Assembly: GCA_963847085.1 (NCBI GenBank)
Contig: CAWJYO010000009.1
Location: forward strand, 248,001-312,000
Source: Ilyomonas sp963847085
Lineage (GTDB): Bacteria > Bacteroidota > Bacteroidia > Chitinophagales > Chitinophagaceae
DNA: 64,000 nucleotides
Direction: 5' to 3'
Numbering within the stretch: the first letter of the stretch is position 1; the number at the start of each line of letters is the position of its first letter. Shown piece after piece: positions 1 through 7,514 of the stretch. The notes below the pieces were generated by a model. That model had not been told where the DNA came from and searched no databases. It saw nothing but the letters and a program-made list of their open reading frames with translations. The translations under genes and the position numbers were made by a program.

Positions 1-307
1 AAGGTGAGATTACCGTTGAAGTTTAAATGCTATAAGAAAAACGCATTGACTCACATGGGCAGCAAAAGAGCTTATTGCTTGATTTAAAGCTGGCAGAGTT
101 TGTTTTAATTTAAAACTAAAAAGGCTTTGCGCCTATTTTGTTATTGGATGATGTATTTGAAAAAGTAGACGCTGACCGGATGCACAATCTGCTTTATAAA
201 GTTAGCATTCAGCAACAAGTGCGTGTTTTTATTACCGATACGCATAAAGAAAGATTGGAGAAGCATTTGCAAAGCTGAACGTGAAATATGAATCGATTGA
301 GTTGTGA
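1..307 (+). CDS. recF: RecF C-terminal part (5' end outside window, frame broken)
   Basis: RecF is the DNA-binding SMC-like ATPase of the RecFOR gap-repair pathway. Read with small frame corrections, this stretch gives the RecF signature (S)HGQQKS, then KLAEF, then the Walker B-like LLLDDVFEKVDADRMHNLL, and ends ITDTHKERL...YESIEL before TGA at 305-307. At least three single-base slips are needed: near position 50, in the TTTT/AAAAA run around 105-125, and at GAGAAGCA near 260. All sit in or beside homopolymers, so sequencing error is as likely as decay. A second copy of the last ~48 codons lies at 1304-1451. The identity is secure; whether the gene is functional is not. Confidence 0.7.
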
Positions 308-427
308 GTTATTTTTTATTACGTAAATACAACAGAATAGAGTCGTATTTACCGTAATGATTGTTGAGGAGTTGCGTCTTGGGGAGTTGTCAGCAATACA
401 GGGAAAACTGCAAAATCAAACTTTGTT

Positions 428-471
428 GACTTTACTCTTTTGCTTGATTTATCAAGCAAAAGAGTAAAGTC
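428..471. repeat. 44-bp near-perfect palindrome
   Basis: Two 21-bp arms, starting GACTTTACTCTTTTGC and its exact reverse complement, are separated only by TT. The element lies between the recF stop and the DUF4386 start, 28 bp before that ATG. It could end recF transcription, but it lacks a GC-rich stem and a following T tract, and it also sits exactly where a 5' UTR hairpin for the next gene would be. Confidence 0.85.
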
Positions 472-499
472 ATTAATTTTAAATGCATATAAATAAAAA

Positions 500-1237
500 A
501 TGACAGAAAATACTACGCAATCGTCGCCACGTTTTAAAGCCAGGATAGCCGGAGTGTTTTATGTGCTTACCGCATTTACATCAGTATGCGGAGAGTCCTT
601 TATTCCAGGCAAACTTGTTGTACAGGGCAATGCTGCGGCCACAGCAAACAATATTCTAACTCATCAGTCTTTATTTCAGTTGGCTTTCGCGATATTACTT
701 GTTGCTGTCGTGACTTCTATTGTTCTTACAGCCATCCTCTATCACTTGTTTAAACCTGTAAGTAAAACCATCTCCTTAACCGCAGCATTTGTCCACCTTA
801 CCGGATTGGCTGTTTTGGCATTTGGCAGCTTCTTTCAACTCTGTCCCCTGATTATATTGCGGGGCAGCCAATACCTCAGCGTCTTTAAGCAGGAACAAGT
901 ACAAGCTCTGGGATACCTATTTCTCAAGTTGAATATTCAAGCATGGAACACTTTTATAGTATTTTTCGGATTCTATTGCGTCATCATCGGCTACCTCATT
1001 TTCCGTTCGACCTTTATGCCGCGAATCATTGGTGTACTAATGGTATTTGCAGGCTTGGGTTACCTCACTTTCTTATGGCCCCCTTTAGCCGACTATCTGT
1101 CGCCTTATAATCTGTTTCCTGCTGCTGCCGGTGAGCTATCGCTTATGCTTTGGCTTCTCGCGAAAGGTGTGAATGTTCAGCGATGGCAGGAGAAGGCAGG
1201 CAGAGAAGGGAACACTCTTAAAAGCCTCATTATGTAG
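500..1237 (+). CDS. DUF4386 family membrane protein
   Basis: This 245-residue protein has about six to seven hydrophobic segments, beginning around residues 15-30 (RIAGVFYVLTAFTSV), then about 60-80, 90-120, 150-170, 175-195 and 205-222. That layout and the opening ARIAGVFYVL match the DUF4386 family of bacterial integral membrane proteins, whose biochemical role is unknown. The ATG at 500 follows the palindrome at 428-471. It is enclosed by two copies of the recF tail, so it probably entered this locus as part of an insertion or duplication. The family call is fairly sure; function is unknown. Confidence 0.75.
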   Translation: MTENTTQSSPRFKARIAGVFYVLTAFTSVCGESFIPGKLVVQGNAAATANNILTHQSLFQLAFAILLVAVVTSIVLTAILYHLFKPVSKTISLTAAFVHLTGLAVLAFGSFFQLCPLIILRGSQYLSVFKQEQVQALGYLFLKLNIQAWNTFIVFFGFYCVIIGYLIFRSTFMPRIIGVLMVFAGLGYLTFLWPPLADYLSPYNLFPAAAGELSLMLWLLAKGVNVQRWQEKAGREGNTLKSLIM

Positions 1238-1303
1238 AAAATCTCTTTCACGCAATGTCTCTTTAGTATAGTCAGTGCGCGGGAAAAAGACATTGCGGAT
1301 AAT

Positions 1304-1451
1304 AAAATTAGACGCCGACCGCATGCACAATTTGCTTTATAAAGTTTGCATTCAGCAGCAAGCGCAAGTATTTATCTCCGATACACATAAAAAACGATTG
1401 GAAGAAGCATTTGAAAAGTTAGAAGTGAGGTATGAGTTGATTGGGTTGTGA
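1304..1451 (+). pseudogene. Detached second copy of the recF 3' end
   Basis: One clean frame reads KLDADRMHNLLYKVCIQQQ, then VFISDTHKKRLEEAFEKL and VRYELIGL, and stops at TGA 1449-1451. It is clearly homologous to codons at 163-307, at roughly three quarters base identity by eye. No recF sequence precedes it and there is no start codon of its own, so it is an orphan gene fragment. Unlike the upstream copy it has no frame errors. The two tails form imperfect direct repeats around the DUF4386 gene. Confidence 0.8.
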
Positions 1452-1517
1452 GTGTGTAGCAATTGAAAAGGAGTTATTTATATTTGATGATTGATATAAT
1501 ATTAAACGACTTCACTT

Positions 1518-2093
1518 ATGTGGAATTATCTCTTAGAAAATAAAGAGTGGATTTTTTCAGGTATAGGTGTCTCCATTTTAACTATTATTATTGCTTCTTT
1601 TTTAAAGAAAAAAAAGTCAACTAAAAAGAATTTTAAAAATGACAATCAATTCATTAGTTCATCATTTGATAATTCTTCAATTAATAATGTAAAAGGAGAT
1701 ACAATAAATTTCAATCAAACAATTGTCAACAAATCAAAAAACAAATTCGCTGAGAAAGAAAAGCCTGTTCCTATTATTGCAACACCTGAAATTGCAAAAG
1801 CAAAACAAGATTTCCTTGAATATAAATCAAAACTTAGAACTAACATTTATGCAGCTTTAGCGACTGCAAAAGTCCAAAAGTTTGACGCAATAATTGAAAT
1901 AAGACATGTTTGCGATGAAGTAGAAGAATTAATAAACGTCAGTCATCTCGAAACGCTGAATGAGCTAAAAGAAATGGAACAAGAAGGTTTAATTGAGTTT
2001 GCTTTAAAAGAGGATGAACCTTTAATAAGTCCATACACACGCCTAATAACAACTAAGAAGTTTTATGATACAATCATGGACATTTCATCTTGA
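1518..2093 (+). CDS. Membrane-anchored protein of unknown function, AT-rich
   Basis: I do not recognise this 191-residue protein. One N-terminal transmembrane helix (residues about 12-30, EWIFSGIGVSILTIIIASFL) is followed by a Lys-rich stop-transfer patch KKKKSTKK, so the rest should be cytoplasmic. A low-complexity Ser/Asn linker (about 45-75) with the pattern INNVKGDTINFNQT leads to a helical C-terminal domain. The stretch HLETLNELKEMEQEGLIEF resembles the recognition part of a winged helix, by eye only. Base composition is clearly more AT-rich than the neighbours, which suggests transfer. It follows the detached recF tail, is transcribed alone and has ordinary codon structure, so it is very probably real. 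Confidence 0.7.
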   Translation: MWNYLLENKEWIFSGIGVSILTIIIASFLKKKKSTKKNFKNDNQFISSSFDNSSINNVKGDTINFNQTIVNKSKNKFAEKEKPVPIIATPEIAKAKQDFLEYKSKLRTNIYAALATAKVQKFDAIIEIRHVCDEVEELINVSHLETLNELKEMEQEGLIEFALKEDEPLISPYTRLITTKKFYDTIMDISS

Positions 2094-2127
2094 GAAAAAA
2101 TATTATCAAAAAACTTAACTAACAACT

Positions 2128-2883
2128 TCACACCCTTTTTATCACCCTCAACTTATGCGTTCGTTGCCCTGTTGTTCGGTTAATGATACCGAATGAATCT
2201 ATCGTATCAACGCGTACATTTCCCGAAGCATGAATGATTTCATCCGCACTAAATAAAATTCCTACATGCACAATTCTGCCTTCTTTATTATCAAAAAAAG
2301 CCAGATCGCCGCATTGTGCTTCCTGTAAAAAATGAACCACTTCGCCTCCTGTTGCCTGCTGGTACGCATCGCGCAAGAGAGGTTTGCCAAAGAGTTTATA
2401 AACCTGTTGTACAAAGCCACTGCAATCAATGCCAAACGAGCTTTTTCCGCCCCATAAATACGGTACATTTTCGTACAATAAAGCAGCCATTTTTATCACT
2501 TCGTCCTTAAAAAAAGAAGGTTCAAACAACAGCGTTTCTTCTTCGTTGTACTCTATTTTATAATTGCCAGTTTCACTGTTTTCAAATTGTGGCGTTGCTA
2601 CAGAAACATAGGTTTCTGTTCCGTTGATCAGCACCGTTGAATTTCGCTTAAAAGCAAAGCTGGCTGGCTTTCTCATTGCTATGTCTTCAGCCGCTTCAAC
2701 CAATTGTGAAGCCTGCGCCCAGCCAACATAATTATCATACAAACACCTGATCTTTATAAAGTCTTTTTCTTTTTCCAATACTTCTGCGGCCTCGCCCAAC
2801 AACAATGCACTTACCATTTCGCTGCGGTGCGAAGCCTCACTGCGCAAAGGGCAAACGGCAACAATGGCAATCACAAACAACAT
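2128..2883 (-). CDS. NlpC/P60 family cysteine peptidase with SH3-like N-terminal part
   Basis: A predicted exported C40-family peptidase that cleaves cell-wall peptide cross-links or stems. An N-terminal hydrophobic segment (LFVIAIVAVCPLRSEAS) acts as signal peptide. SH3-like stretches follow (VLEKEKDFIKIRCLYDNYVGW), and the C-terminal half holds the NlpC core: YLWGGKSSFGIDCSGF with the catalytic Cys, IVHVGI with the His, and IHASG with the third polar residue. The start ATG (2881-2883) lies 7-10 nt from a -7 box and is divergent from the ECF sigma gene. Length of 251 aa is usual. The protein is intact. Confidence 0.88.
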   Translation of the reverse strand: MLFVIAIVAVCPLRSEASHRSEMVSALLLGEAAEVLEKEKDFIKIRCLYDNYVGWAQASQLVEAAEDIAMRKPASFAFKRNSTVLINGTETYVSVATPQFENSETGNYKIEYNEEETLLFEPSFFKDEVIKMAALLYENVPYLWGGKSSFGIDCSGFVQQVYKLFGKPLLRDAYQQATGGEVVHFLQEAQCGDLAFFDNKEGRIVHVGILFSADEIIHASGNVRVDTIDSFGIINRTTGQRTHKLRVIKRV

Positions 2884-2885
2884 CT

Positions 2886-2905
2886 TAATTTTTGCGCAAA
2901 AGGTA
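2886..2905. promoter_or_regulatory. Face-to-face promoters around a TTTTGCGCAAAA palindrome
   Basis: The plus strand carries TAATTTTTG (2886-2894) and the minus strand carries TACCTTTTG (2905-2897), both close to the Bacteroidetes -7 box TAnnTTTG. They point at each other across GCGC, so the two start sites would overlap and only one RNA polymerase could bind at a time. The minus promoter serves the NlpC gene; the plus one may serve the sigma gene. Confidence 0.5.
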
Positions 2906-2957
2906 TGGAATTAAGACCTCTTTGCATCTTACAAACAATAAAAATTTACTTTCACGT

Positions 2958-3575
2958 GTGAAGCAGCACAACGATGCCCATATAACCGATCAGCAATTGT
3001 TAGAGCAATGGTATGCTACACGCGACAATGGCATTTTGGGTACGTTGTTGCAGCGTTATACGCTGCTGCTTTTGGGTGTGTGCATGAAGTATTTAAAAAA
3101 CGAAGAAGAAGCCAAAGATGCAGTGCAGCAGGTGTTTGTAAAAGCCATTTCGGAACTGCAGAAATACAAAGTTGATTACCTGAAAAGCTGGCTGTACATG
3201 ATTGCCCGCAACCATTGTTTGATGAAGCTGCGCGACAATCATTTTGTTATGAAAGAAGTGGGTGAATGGTTGAATGAAGAAAGGGATGAAGCGGCTTTTG
3301 AAAGCGAAAACAAAGAAGCGGTTTTGCGCTATTTGGAAGAAGCCATTACGCAATTGAATGCCGAACAAAAAACCTGCGTAACTTTATTTTATCTGCATCG
3401 CAAATCGTACAACGAAATCAGTGCACTGACCGGACAAAGTTTACCACACGTTAAAAGCTGCATTCAAAACGGCAAGCGCAACCTCAAACTCTTCATCAAC
3501 AAAAAGCTAGCAACAACAAAATGGATGATACCAACAACATATTGCCCAACAACGATGAACTTGACGAGCAACTGA
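2958..3575 (+). CDS. ECF RNA polymerase sigma factor
   Basis: About 205 residues with the two ECF regions. Sigma-2 runs from about residue 15 to 80 (LLLLGVCMKYLKNEEEAKDAVQQVF, then SWLYMIARNHCLMKLR). Sigma-4 lies at about 120-175 (LNAEQKTCVTLFYLHRKSYNEIS, then the helix-turn-helix with HVKSCIQNGKRNLK). The start is uncertain: GTG at 2958 gives a normal ECF N-terminus (KQHNDAHITDQQLLEQW) and lies 4 nt after a TACTTTCA box; TTG at 2892 would add 22 residues. A 19-codon frame from ATG 2905 ends in GTGTGA at this GTG, which could mean coupling or one missing base. The 3' end overlaps the anti-sigma gene by 55 bp. Confidence 0.85.
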   Translation: MKQHNDAHITDQQLLEQWYATRDNGILGTLLQRYTLLLLGVCMKYLKNEEEAKDAVQQVFVKAISELQKYKVDYLKSWLYMIARNHCLMKLRDNHFVMKEVGEWLNEERDEAAFESENKEAVLRYLEEAITQLNAEQKTCVTLFYLHRKSYNEISALTGQSLPHVKSCIQNGKRNLKLFINKKLATTKWMIPTTYCPTTMNLTSN

Positions 3576-3874
3576 TGAATTACCTGCAGGGAAATTTATC
3601 GGACGCCGAACGGAAAAACGTGCAAAAACAAATGGGCGATGATGCGTTTGTGAAAGACGCGCTTGATGGCTTGCAACAGTTTTCATCCAACAAAAAACTG
3701 CATGAATATGTGCGCAGCTTAAACCAAAATTTGCAGCAGCAATTGGCCGTTAAAAAACAAAAAGAAGCCAAGCGTAAACTCATTCATCCTTCATGGATTG
3801 TAATGGCAACGGTGCTAATTTTATTGCTGTGCGTACTCGCTTATGTAGTGATAATGTTTGTAAGAAATCATTAG
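3521..3874 (+). CDS. Probable membrane-anchored anti-sigma factor
   Basis: The protein has 117 residues. Its cytoplasmic N-terminal part contains LMNYLQGNLSDAERKNVQKQM, the pattern of the short zinc-less anti-sigma domains of Bacteroidetes, in which a helical bundle precedes the membrane. A Lys/Arg-rich stretch (KKQKEAKRK) leads into a single transmembrane helix near the C-terminus (WIVMATVLILLLCVLAYVVIMFV), leaving only a few residues outside. The 55-bp overlap with the sigma gene implies co-translation. The role, binding the adjacent sigma factor at the membrane, is inferred from context and topology. Confidence 0.75.
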   Translation: MDDTNNILPNNDELDEQLMNYLQGNLSDAERKNVQKQMGDDAFVKDALDGLQQFSSNKKLHEYVRSLNQNLQQQLAVKKQKEAKRKLIHPSWIVMATVLILLLCVLAYVVIMFVRNH

Positions 3875-3913
3875 TCTGAACTGGATTGATAAGATGTTTA
3901 AATTGTTATAAAA

Positions 3914-3997
3914 ACAAAATACAGTTTTGTGTTACGAGCTTTCATATCTCCGATTGAAAATTGTTGCGTCGCACACTTGTACGCCTTGAAAATAATT
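3914..3997. repeat. Dispersed intergenic repeat, copy 1
   Basis: Shares with 25298-25381 two conserved blocks, ACAAAATACAGTTTTRTGTT plus ACGAGCT, and GTCGCACACTTGYACGC plus TTGAAAA, separated by a variable ~25-nt stretch. No frame is conserved between the copies. It lies in the 301-bp gene-free gap 3875-4175, which otherwise holds only the hairpin at 4023-4095 and the MATE promoter. Confidence 0.8.
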
Positions 3998-4022
3998 GAG
4001 CATTTATGCGAATTCTAATTTC

Positions 4023-4095
4023 AACCACAAAGACGCTAACCCGCGCAGTTTGTTTTTGCCCATTTTCCTCGCCTCTTAGCGTCTTTACAGTGAAA
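4023..4095. repeat. AACCACAAAG-type intergenic hairpin, copy 1
   Basis: The left arm AACCACAAAGACGCTAA is answered by TTAGCGTCTTTA about 36 bp later, giving an 11-bp stem. It belongs to a family of intergenic inverted repeats opening with AACCAC(A/G)AAG that also occurs at 5554-5638 and 8033-8269. Confidence 0.65.
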
Positions 4096-4160
4096 ACAAA
4101 ATCTTCAACATCCTATTAATCTCAAACATCTCATCCATCCGGTTTCAGACATTTAAAACT

Positions 4161-4168
4161 TAGCTTCG
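4161..4168 (+). promoter_or_regulatory. -7 box of the MATE gene
   Basis: TAGCTTCG fits TAnnTTYG and ends 7 nt before the ATG at 4176, so the transcript would have almost no 5' leader. Confidence 0.5.
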
Positions 4169-4175
4169 CGGCGTT

Positions 4176-5543
4176 ATGAGTACCCCGCGTTCAGCCCAAA
4201 TGCAATTACAGGTTTCTACTAGTTACCGGCACATTTTAAAATTGGCCTTGCCCATTGCAGCTTCATTAGTAGTACCGCAGTTCAACTTCATCATCAACAA
4301 CATTTTCATTGGGCATTTTCTGGCTCCCGAGTATCTTGCTATTGGCGCTATTACGGGTGTATACTACCTCATTTTTGCTTGCATTGGTTTGGGATTTAAC
4401 AATGGCTTGCAGGCGCTCATTGCACGTCGTGCCGGCGAAAACCGCTTGTCGGCTATTGGCAGCTTGTTTCAAAATGCAGTGGTTATTTCTACCCTTATTA
4501 GCGTGGTATGTATTGCGATTACTTATGTTGTTGCGCCGCCCCTGTTCCGTTTGGTTTTGCACAAAAAAGAACATGCCGATATTGCCATTCGTTTTTTGCA
4601 TACCCGCGTTTGGGGCTTGCCCATTTTGTATTTGTATCAGATGCGCAATGCGTTGCTGGTGGGCACCAACAACAGCCGCCTGCTTATCATTGGCACGCTT
4701 GCCGAAACACTTACCAATATCTTCTTCGATTATACATTGCTGAGTGGTTCGCTGGGCTTTCCTAACATGGGTTTTCAGGGTGCAGCTTTAGCATCGGTGT
4801 TTGCCGAAACAGCAGGGCTGCTTGCCATCTTTAGTATCATGCACTTTCAGGGTGTAAGCAAGCGTTTGTTTTTGTTTCAAAAAATTCATTTTAATAAAGA
4901 AGAAATCAAACTCATACTCGTTCAATCTGCACCGCTCGTTTTACAATATGGCATCAGCCTCGGAAGCTGGGAATTGTTTTATATTTTGATTGAACGAAAC
5001 TGCACTATTGTTGATCTTGCCGTGTCGAACTCGATGCGCAACGTGTTTGGTTTATTTGGCTGTTTTGGATGGTCGCTTGCAGCCGCCAGTAATGCAATGG
5101 TAAGTAATGTAATCGGTCAGAAAAAAGAGGATGAAGTCATTCCTTTAATCAAACGCATTGTGCGCATCGGTGTAAGTGCAGGTGCCTTTCTTTTCCTTGT
5201 TTTAAATTTATTTCCCCGGGTCTTTCTTTCTATTTACGGACAAAACGTTGCGTTTATAAACGAAGGCATTCCGGTGTTGCGGGTGGTATCGGCTGTATTG
5301 GTGTTACAGCCCGCTGCTACGATTTGGCTGAACGGTGTAGTGGGCACAGGCAACAGCAAAAAAAATCTGCAAACCGAAAGCATCACACTTGCTGTTTACA
5401 TTGTTTATGTTTGGCTGGCGCTCGAAGTATTTCATTTGCCCATAACGGTCGCGTGGATGTCGGAATGGATTTACTGGATCTTCATGTTTACACCTTCGTT
5501 CCTGTACATGAAAAGCGGGCGGTGGAAAGGAAGGGTGATTTGA
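4176..5543 (+). CDS. MATE family efflux transporter
   Basis: A 455-residue inner-membrane antiporter of the multidrug and toxin extrusion family, which exports cationic drugs or metabolites using Na+ or H+. Twelve hydrophobic segments are visible, in two six-helix halves; the first opens ILKLALPIAASLVVPQFNFIINNIFIGHFL and the second around residue 240 (LILVQSAPLVLQYG). The length is typical. The start is chosen because the -7 box at 4161 leaves room only for this ATG. It is followed by an inverted repeat shared with the convergent truB. The substrate cannot be told. Confidence 0.88.
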   Translation: MSTPRSAQMQLQVSTSYRHILKLALPIAASLVVPQFNFIINNIFIGHFLAPEYLAIGAITGVYYLIFACIGLGFNNGLQALIARRAGENRLSAIGSLFQNAVVISTLISVVCIAITYVVAPPLFRLVLHKKEHADIAIRFLHTRVWGLPILYLYQMRNALLVGTNNSRLLIIGTLAETLTNIFFDYTLLSGSLGFPNMGFQGAALASVFAETAGLLAIFSIMHFQGVSKRLFLFQKIHFNKEEIKLILVQSAPLVLQYGISLGSWELFYILIERNCTIVDLAVSNSMRNVFGLFGCFGWSLAAASNAMVSNVIGQKKEDEVIPLIKRIVRIGVSAGAFLFLVLNLFPRVFLSIYGQNVAFINEGIPVLRVVSAVLVLQPAATIWLNGVVGTGNSKKNLQTESITLAVYIVYVWLALEVFHLPITVAWMSEWIYWIFMFTPSFLYMKSGRWKGRVI

Positions 5544-5553
5544 GATGAGATCT

Positions 5554-5638
5554 GAACCACGAAGAAGCAAAGAACACAAAGGTTCACAAAGAAGAAAAAA
5601 CTTCGTGTAACTTCATTACTTGTTGTCTTCGTGGTTCC
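5554..5638. repeat. AACCACGAAG-type inverted repeat between convergent genes
   Basis: GAACCACGAAGA at the left is mirrored by TCTTCGTGGTTC at the right, with weaker internal pairing such as CACGAAG/CTTCGTG. It fills the 111-bp gap between the MATE stop and the truB stop, where a two-way terminator is expected. Confidence 0.7.
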
Positions 5639-5654
5639 AATTGTTAATCCACAC

Positions 5655-6359
5655 TCACTCCTCCTTCATCCTCCGTATCATCATTTCAAAATCATCAACA
5701 CTCATTGCATCTTCCAATGTAAAATTTCCAATGCGCGTACGGCACAATGAACTTAAATAACCGCCTACGCCCAGCGATGCGCCAAAATCGTTGGCTAAAC
5801 TGCGTATGTAAGTGCCGGTGCTGCATACTACTTTAAAAAATACTTGGGGCAAATCCGTTTTGGTAATGCTAAATTCTGAAATGGTTACAGATCGTGGTTC
5901 CAACACAATATCAATGCCTTTTCGCGCAGCGAGATATACAGGCTTGCCCCCCTTTTTAATGGCTGAATGGGCGGGCGGAACTTGCATAATAGTTCCTGTA
6001 AAATGAATCGTAGCATCGTGTATTTGTTGGATGGAAAGTTGCGAAATATCGGTGCTATTTTGCGGCTCACTTTCTCTGTCAAATGTTGGCGTAGTAGCAC
6101 CCAACGTAAACGAGCCGGTATATTCTTTCTCCATGCCCATGTATTCGTTTATTTTTTTAGTAAACTTTCCGGTGCAGATGATAAGCAAACCGGTAGCCAA
6201 TGGATCGAGCGTGCCGGCATGACCAATTTTTGAAATGCCGGTAAGAATGCGAACTTTTTTTACCACATCAAACGATGTCCAATGGAGCGGTTTGTTTACC
6301 AACAATACTTTGCCTTTCAGAAAAGAAGTTAATGCAGGATGAATCGGCTTTTGCTTCAT
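5655..6359 (-). CDS. truB: tRNA pseudouridine(55) synthase TruB
   Basis: TruB makes pseudouridine at position 55 of the T-loop in most tRNAs. The 234-residue product shows the family motifs in order: VNKPLHWTSFDVVKKVR, then GHAGTLDPLATGLLIICTG with the catalytic Asp in TLDPLATG, YTGSFTLGATTPTFD, VPPAHSAIKKGGKPVYLAARKG, and the CSTGTYIRSLANDFG loop. It lacks the C-terminal PUA domain of longer TruB forms, as is common in Bacteroidetes. The start codon is divergent from hemH, with 104 bp between the two starts. Confidence 0.95.
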   Translation of the reverse strand: MKQKPIHPALTSFLKGKVLLVNKPLHWTSFDVVKKVRILTGISKIGHAGTLDPLATGLLIICTGKFTKKINEYMGMEKEYTGSFTLGATTPTFDRESEPQNSTDISQLSIQQIHDATIHFTGTIMQVPPAHSAIKKGGKPVYLAARKGIDIVLEPRSVTISEFSITKTDLPQVFFKVVCSTGTYIRSLANDFGASLGVGGYLSSLCRTRIGNFTLEDAMSVDDFEMMIRRMKEE

Positions 6360-6463
6360 GGTTGATGTGTTTCGCTTCGGCTATCTTTGCCCCTTTATAA
6401 ATACTATTTTTTACTGCGCAAATATATTGCGCAAGCAACAATGACACGTAAGAAGCACAAGCT

Positions 6464-7514
6464 ATGGATAAGAATAGTAAGAAAGCAATTATACTGATGA
6501 ATCTGGGCTCGCCCGATTCAACAGAAACAAAAGATGTAGCCCGCTATTTGAGAGAGTTTTTGATGGATGAACGCGTGATTGATATTCCATATCTCGCGCG
6601 TTTGCTGTTGTATAAAAGGTATCATTGTTCCGTTTCGTGCGCCTAAATCGGCACATGCTTATCAAAGCATTTGGACAAATGAAGGCTCGCCGTTAATTGT
6701 GCTTACAAATCAATTGCAGCAAGCCGTTCAGCCGCATTTTGATATGCCGGTTGAAGTGGCCATGCGTTATGGAAATCCAACACCTGAAATGGCTTACGAA
6801 AACATTTTGCAACAGAGCGCCTGATGTAGAAGAAGTGATCCTGTTCCCTCTGTATCCGCACTATGCCATGAGCAGTTACGAAACAGCAGTTGAGCACATG
6901 AAAAGTGTGCATAAAACAAAAGGGATATTCTTTTTCATTGAATGTGATTCCACCGTTTTATAACGATGAAGATTACATCAATGCATTGGCGCAAAGCATC
7001 AAACCTTACACAGATGAACCGTTTGATAAAATCCTGTTTTCTTTTCATGGCATTCCTGAACGTCATGTAAAAAAAACCGACCCTACAAAGAAGCATTGCT
7101 TACAGGTGGCCGATTGTTGCCATGTCGCATCGCCGGCGCATCAATTTTGTTATCGTCATCAAACTCTGATAACAGCCGAAGCAGTGAGCCAGCAGTTGAA
7201 TTTGCCAAAAGAAAAATGGGAGCAAACGTTTCAGTCGCGCCTGGGAAGAGACCAGTGGCTGTTGCCTTACACCGCCATACGCTTAACAGAATTGCCAAAC
7301 GAAGGTGTGAAAAAGTTGCTTGTGGTTTGCCCTGCTTTTATCTCCGATTGCCTGGAAACATTGGAAGAAATGGCAATTGAAGGAAGAGATATTTTTTTAC
7401 AATGCCGGCGGCGAAAGTTTTACGGCAATCCCATGTTTAAATATAAATCCGCTATGGGTGAATGCGATGGTTTCGCTGGTTGAAAAACAAAACGCGCATG
7501 TACAATTACATTAA
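6464..7514 (+). CDS. hemH: Ferrochelatase (four frame breaks)
   Basis: Ferrochelatase inserts Fe2+ into protoporphyrin IX, the last step of protoheme synthesis. The gene reads through in pieces: MNLGSPDSTETKDVARYL at the start, GIIVPFRAPKSAHAYQ, VEEVILFPLYPHYAMSSYE, FSFHGIPERHVKKTDP with the conserved His, FQSRLGRDQWLLPY, and VVCPAFISDCLETLEE with the conserved Glu. The frame breaks fall near 6622 (AAAA), 6815, 6917 (AAAA) and 7395 (seven Ts), each fixed by removing one base, which points to homopolymer overcalls. The true end is TAA at 7512-7514, and it overlaps hemJ by 17 bp. Confidence 0.9.

Noticed and set aside
3870..4175. Possible small gene or tRNA in the gap before the MATE gene
   Set aside because: No cloverleaf, no conserved frame between the repeat copies; the gap is filled by repeats and a promoter.
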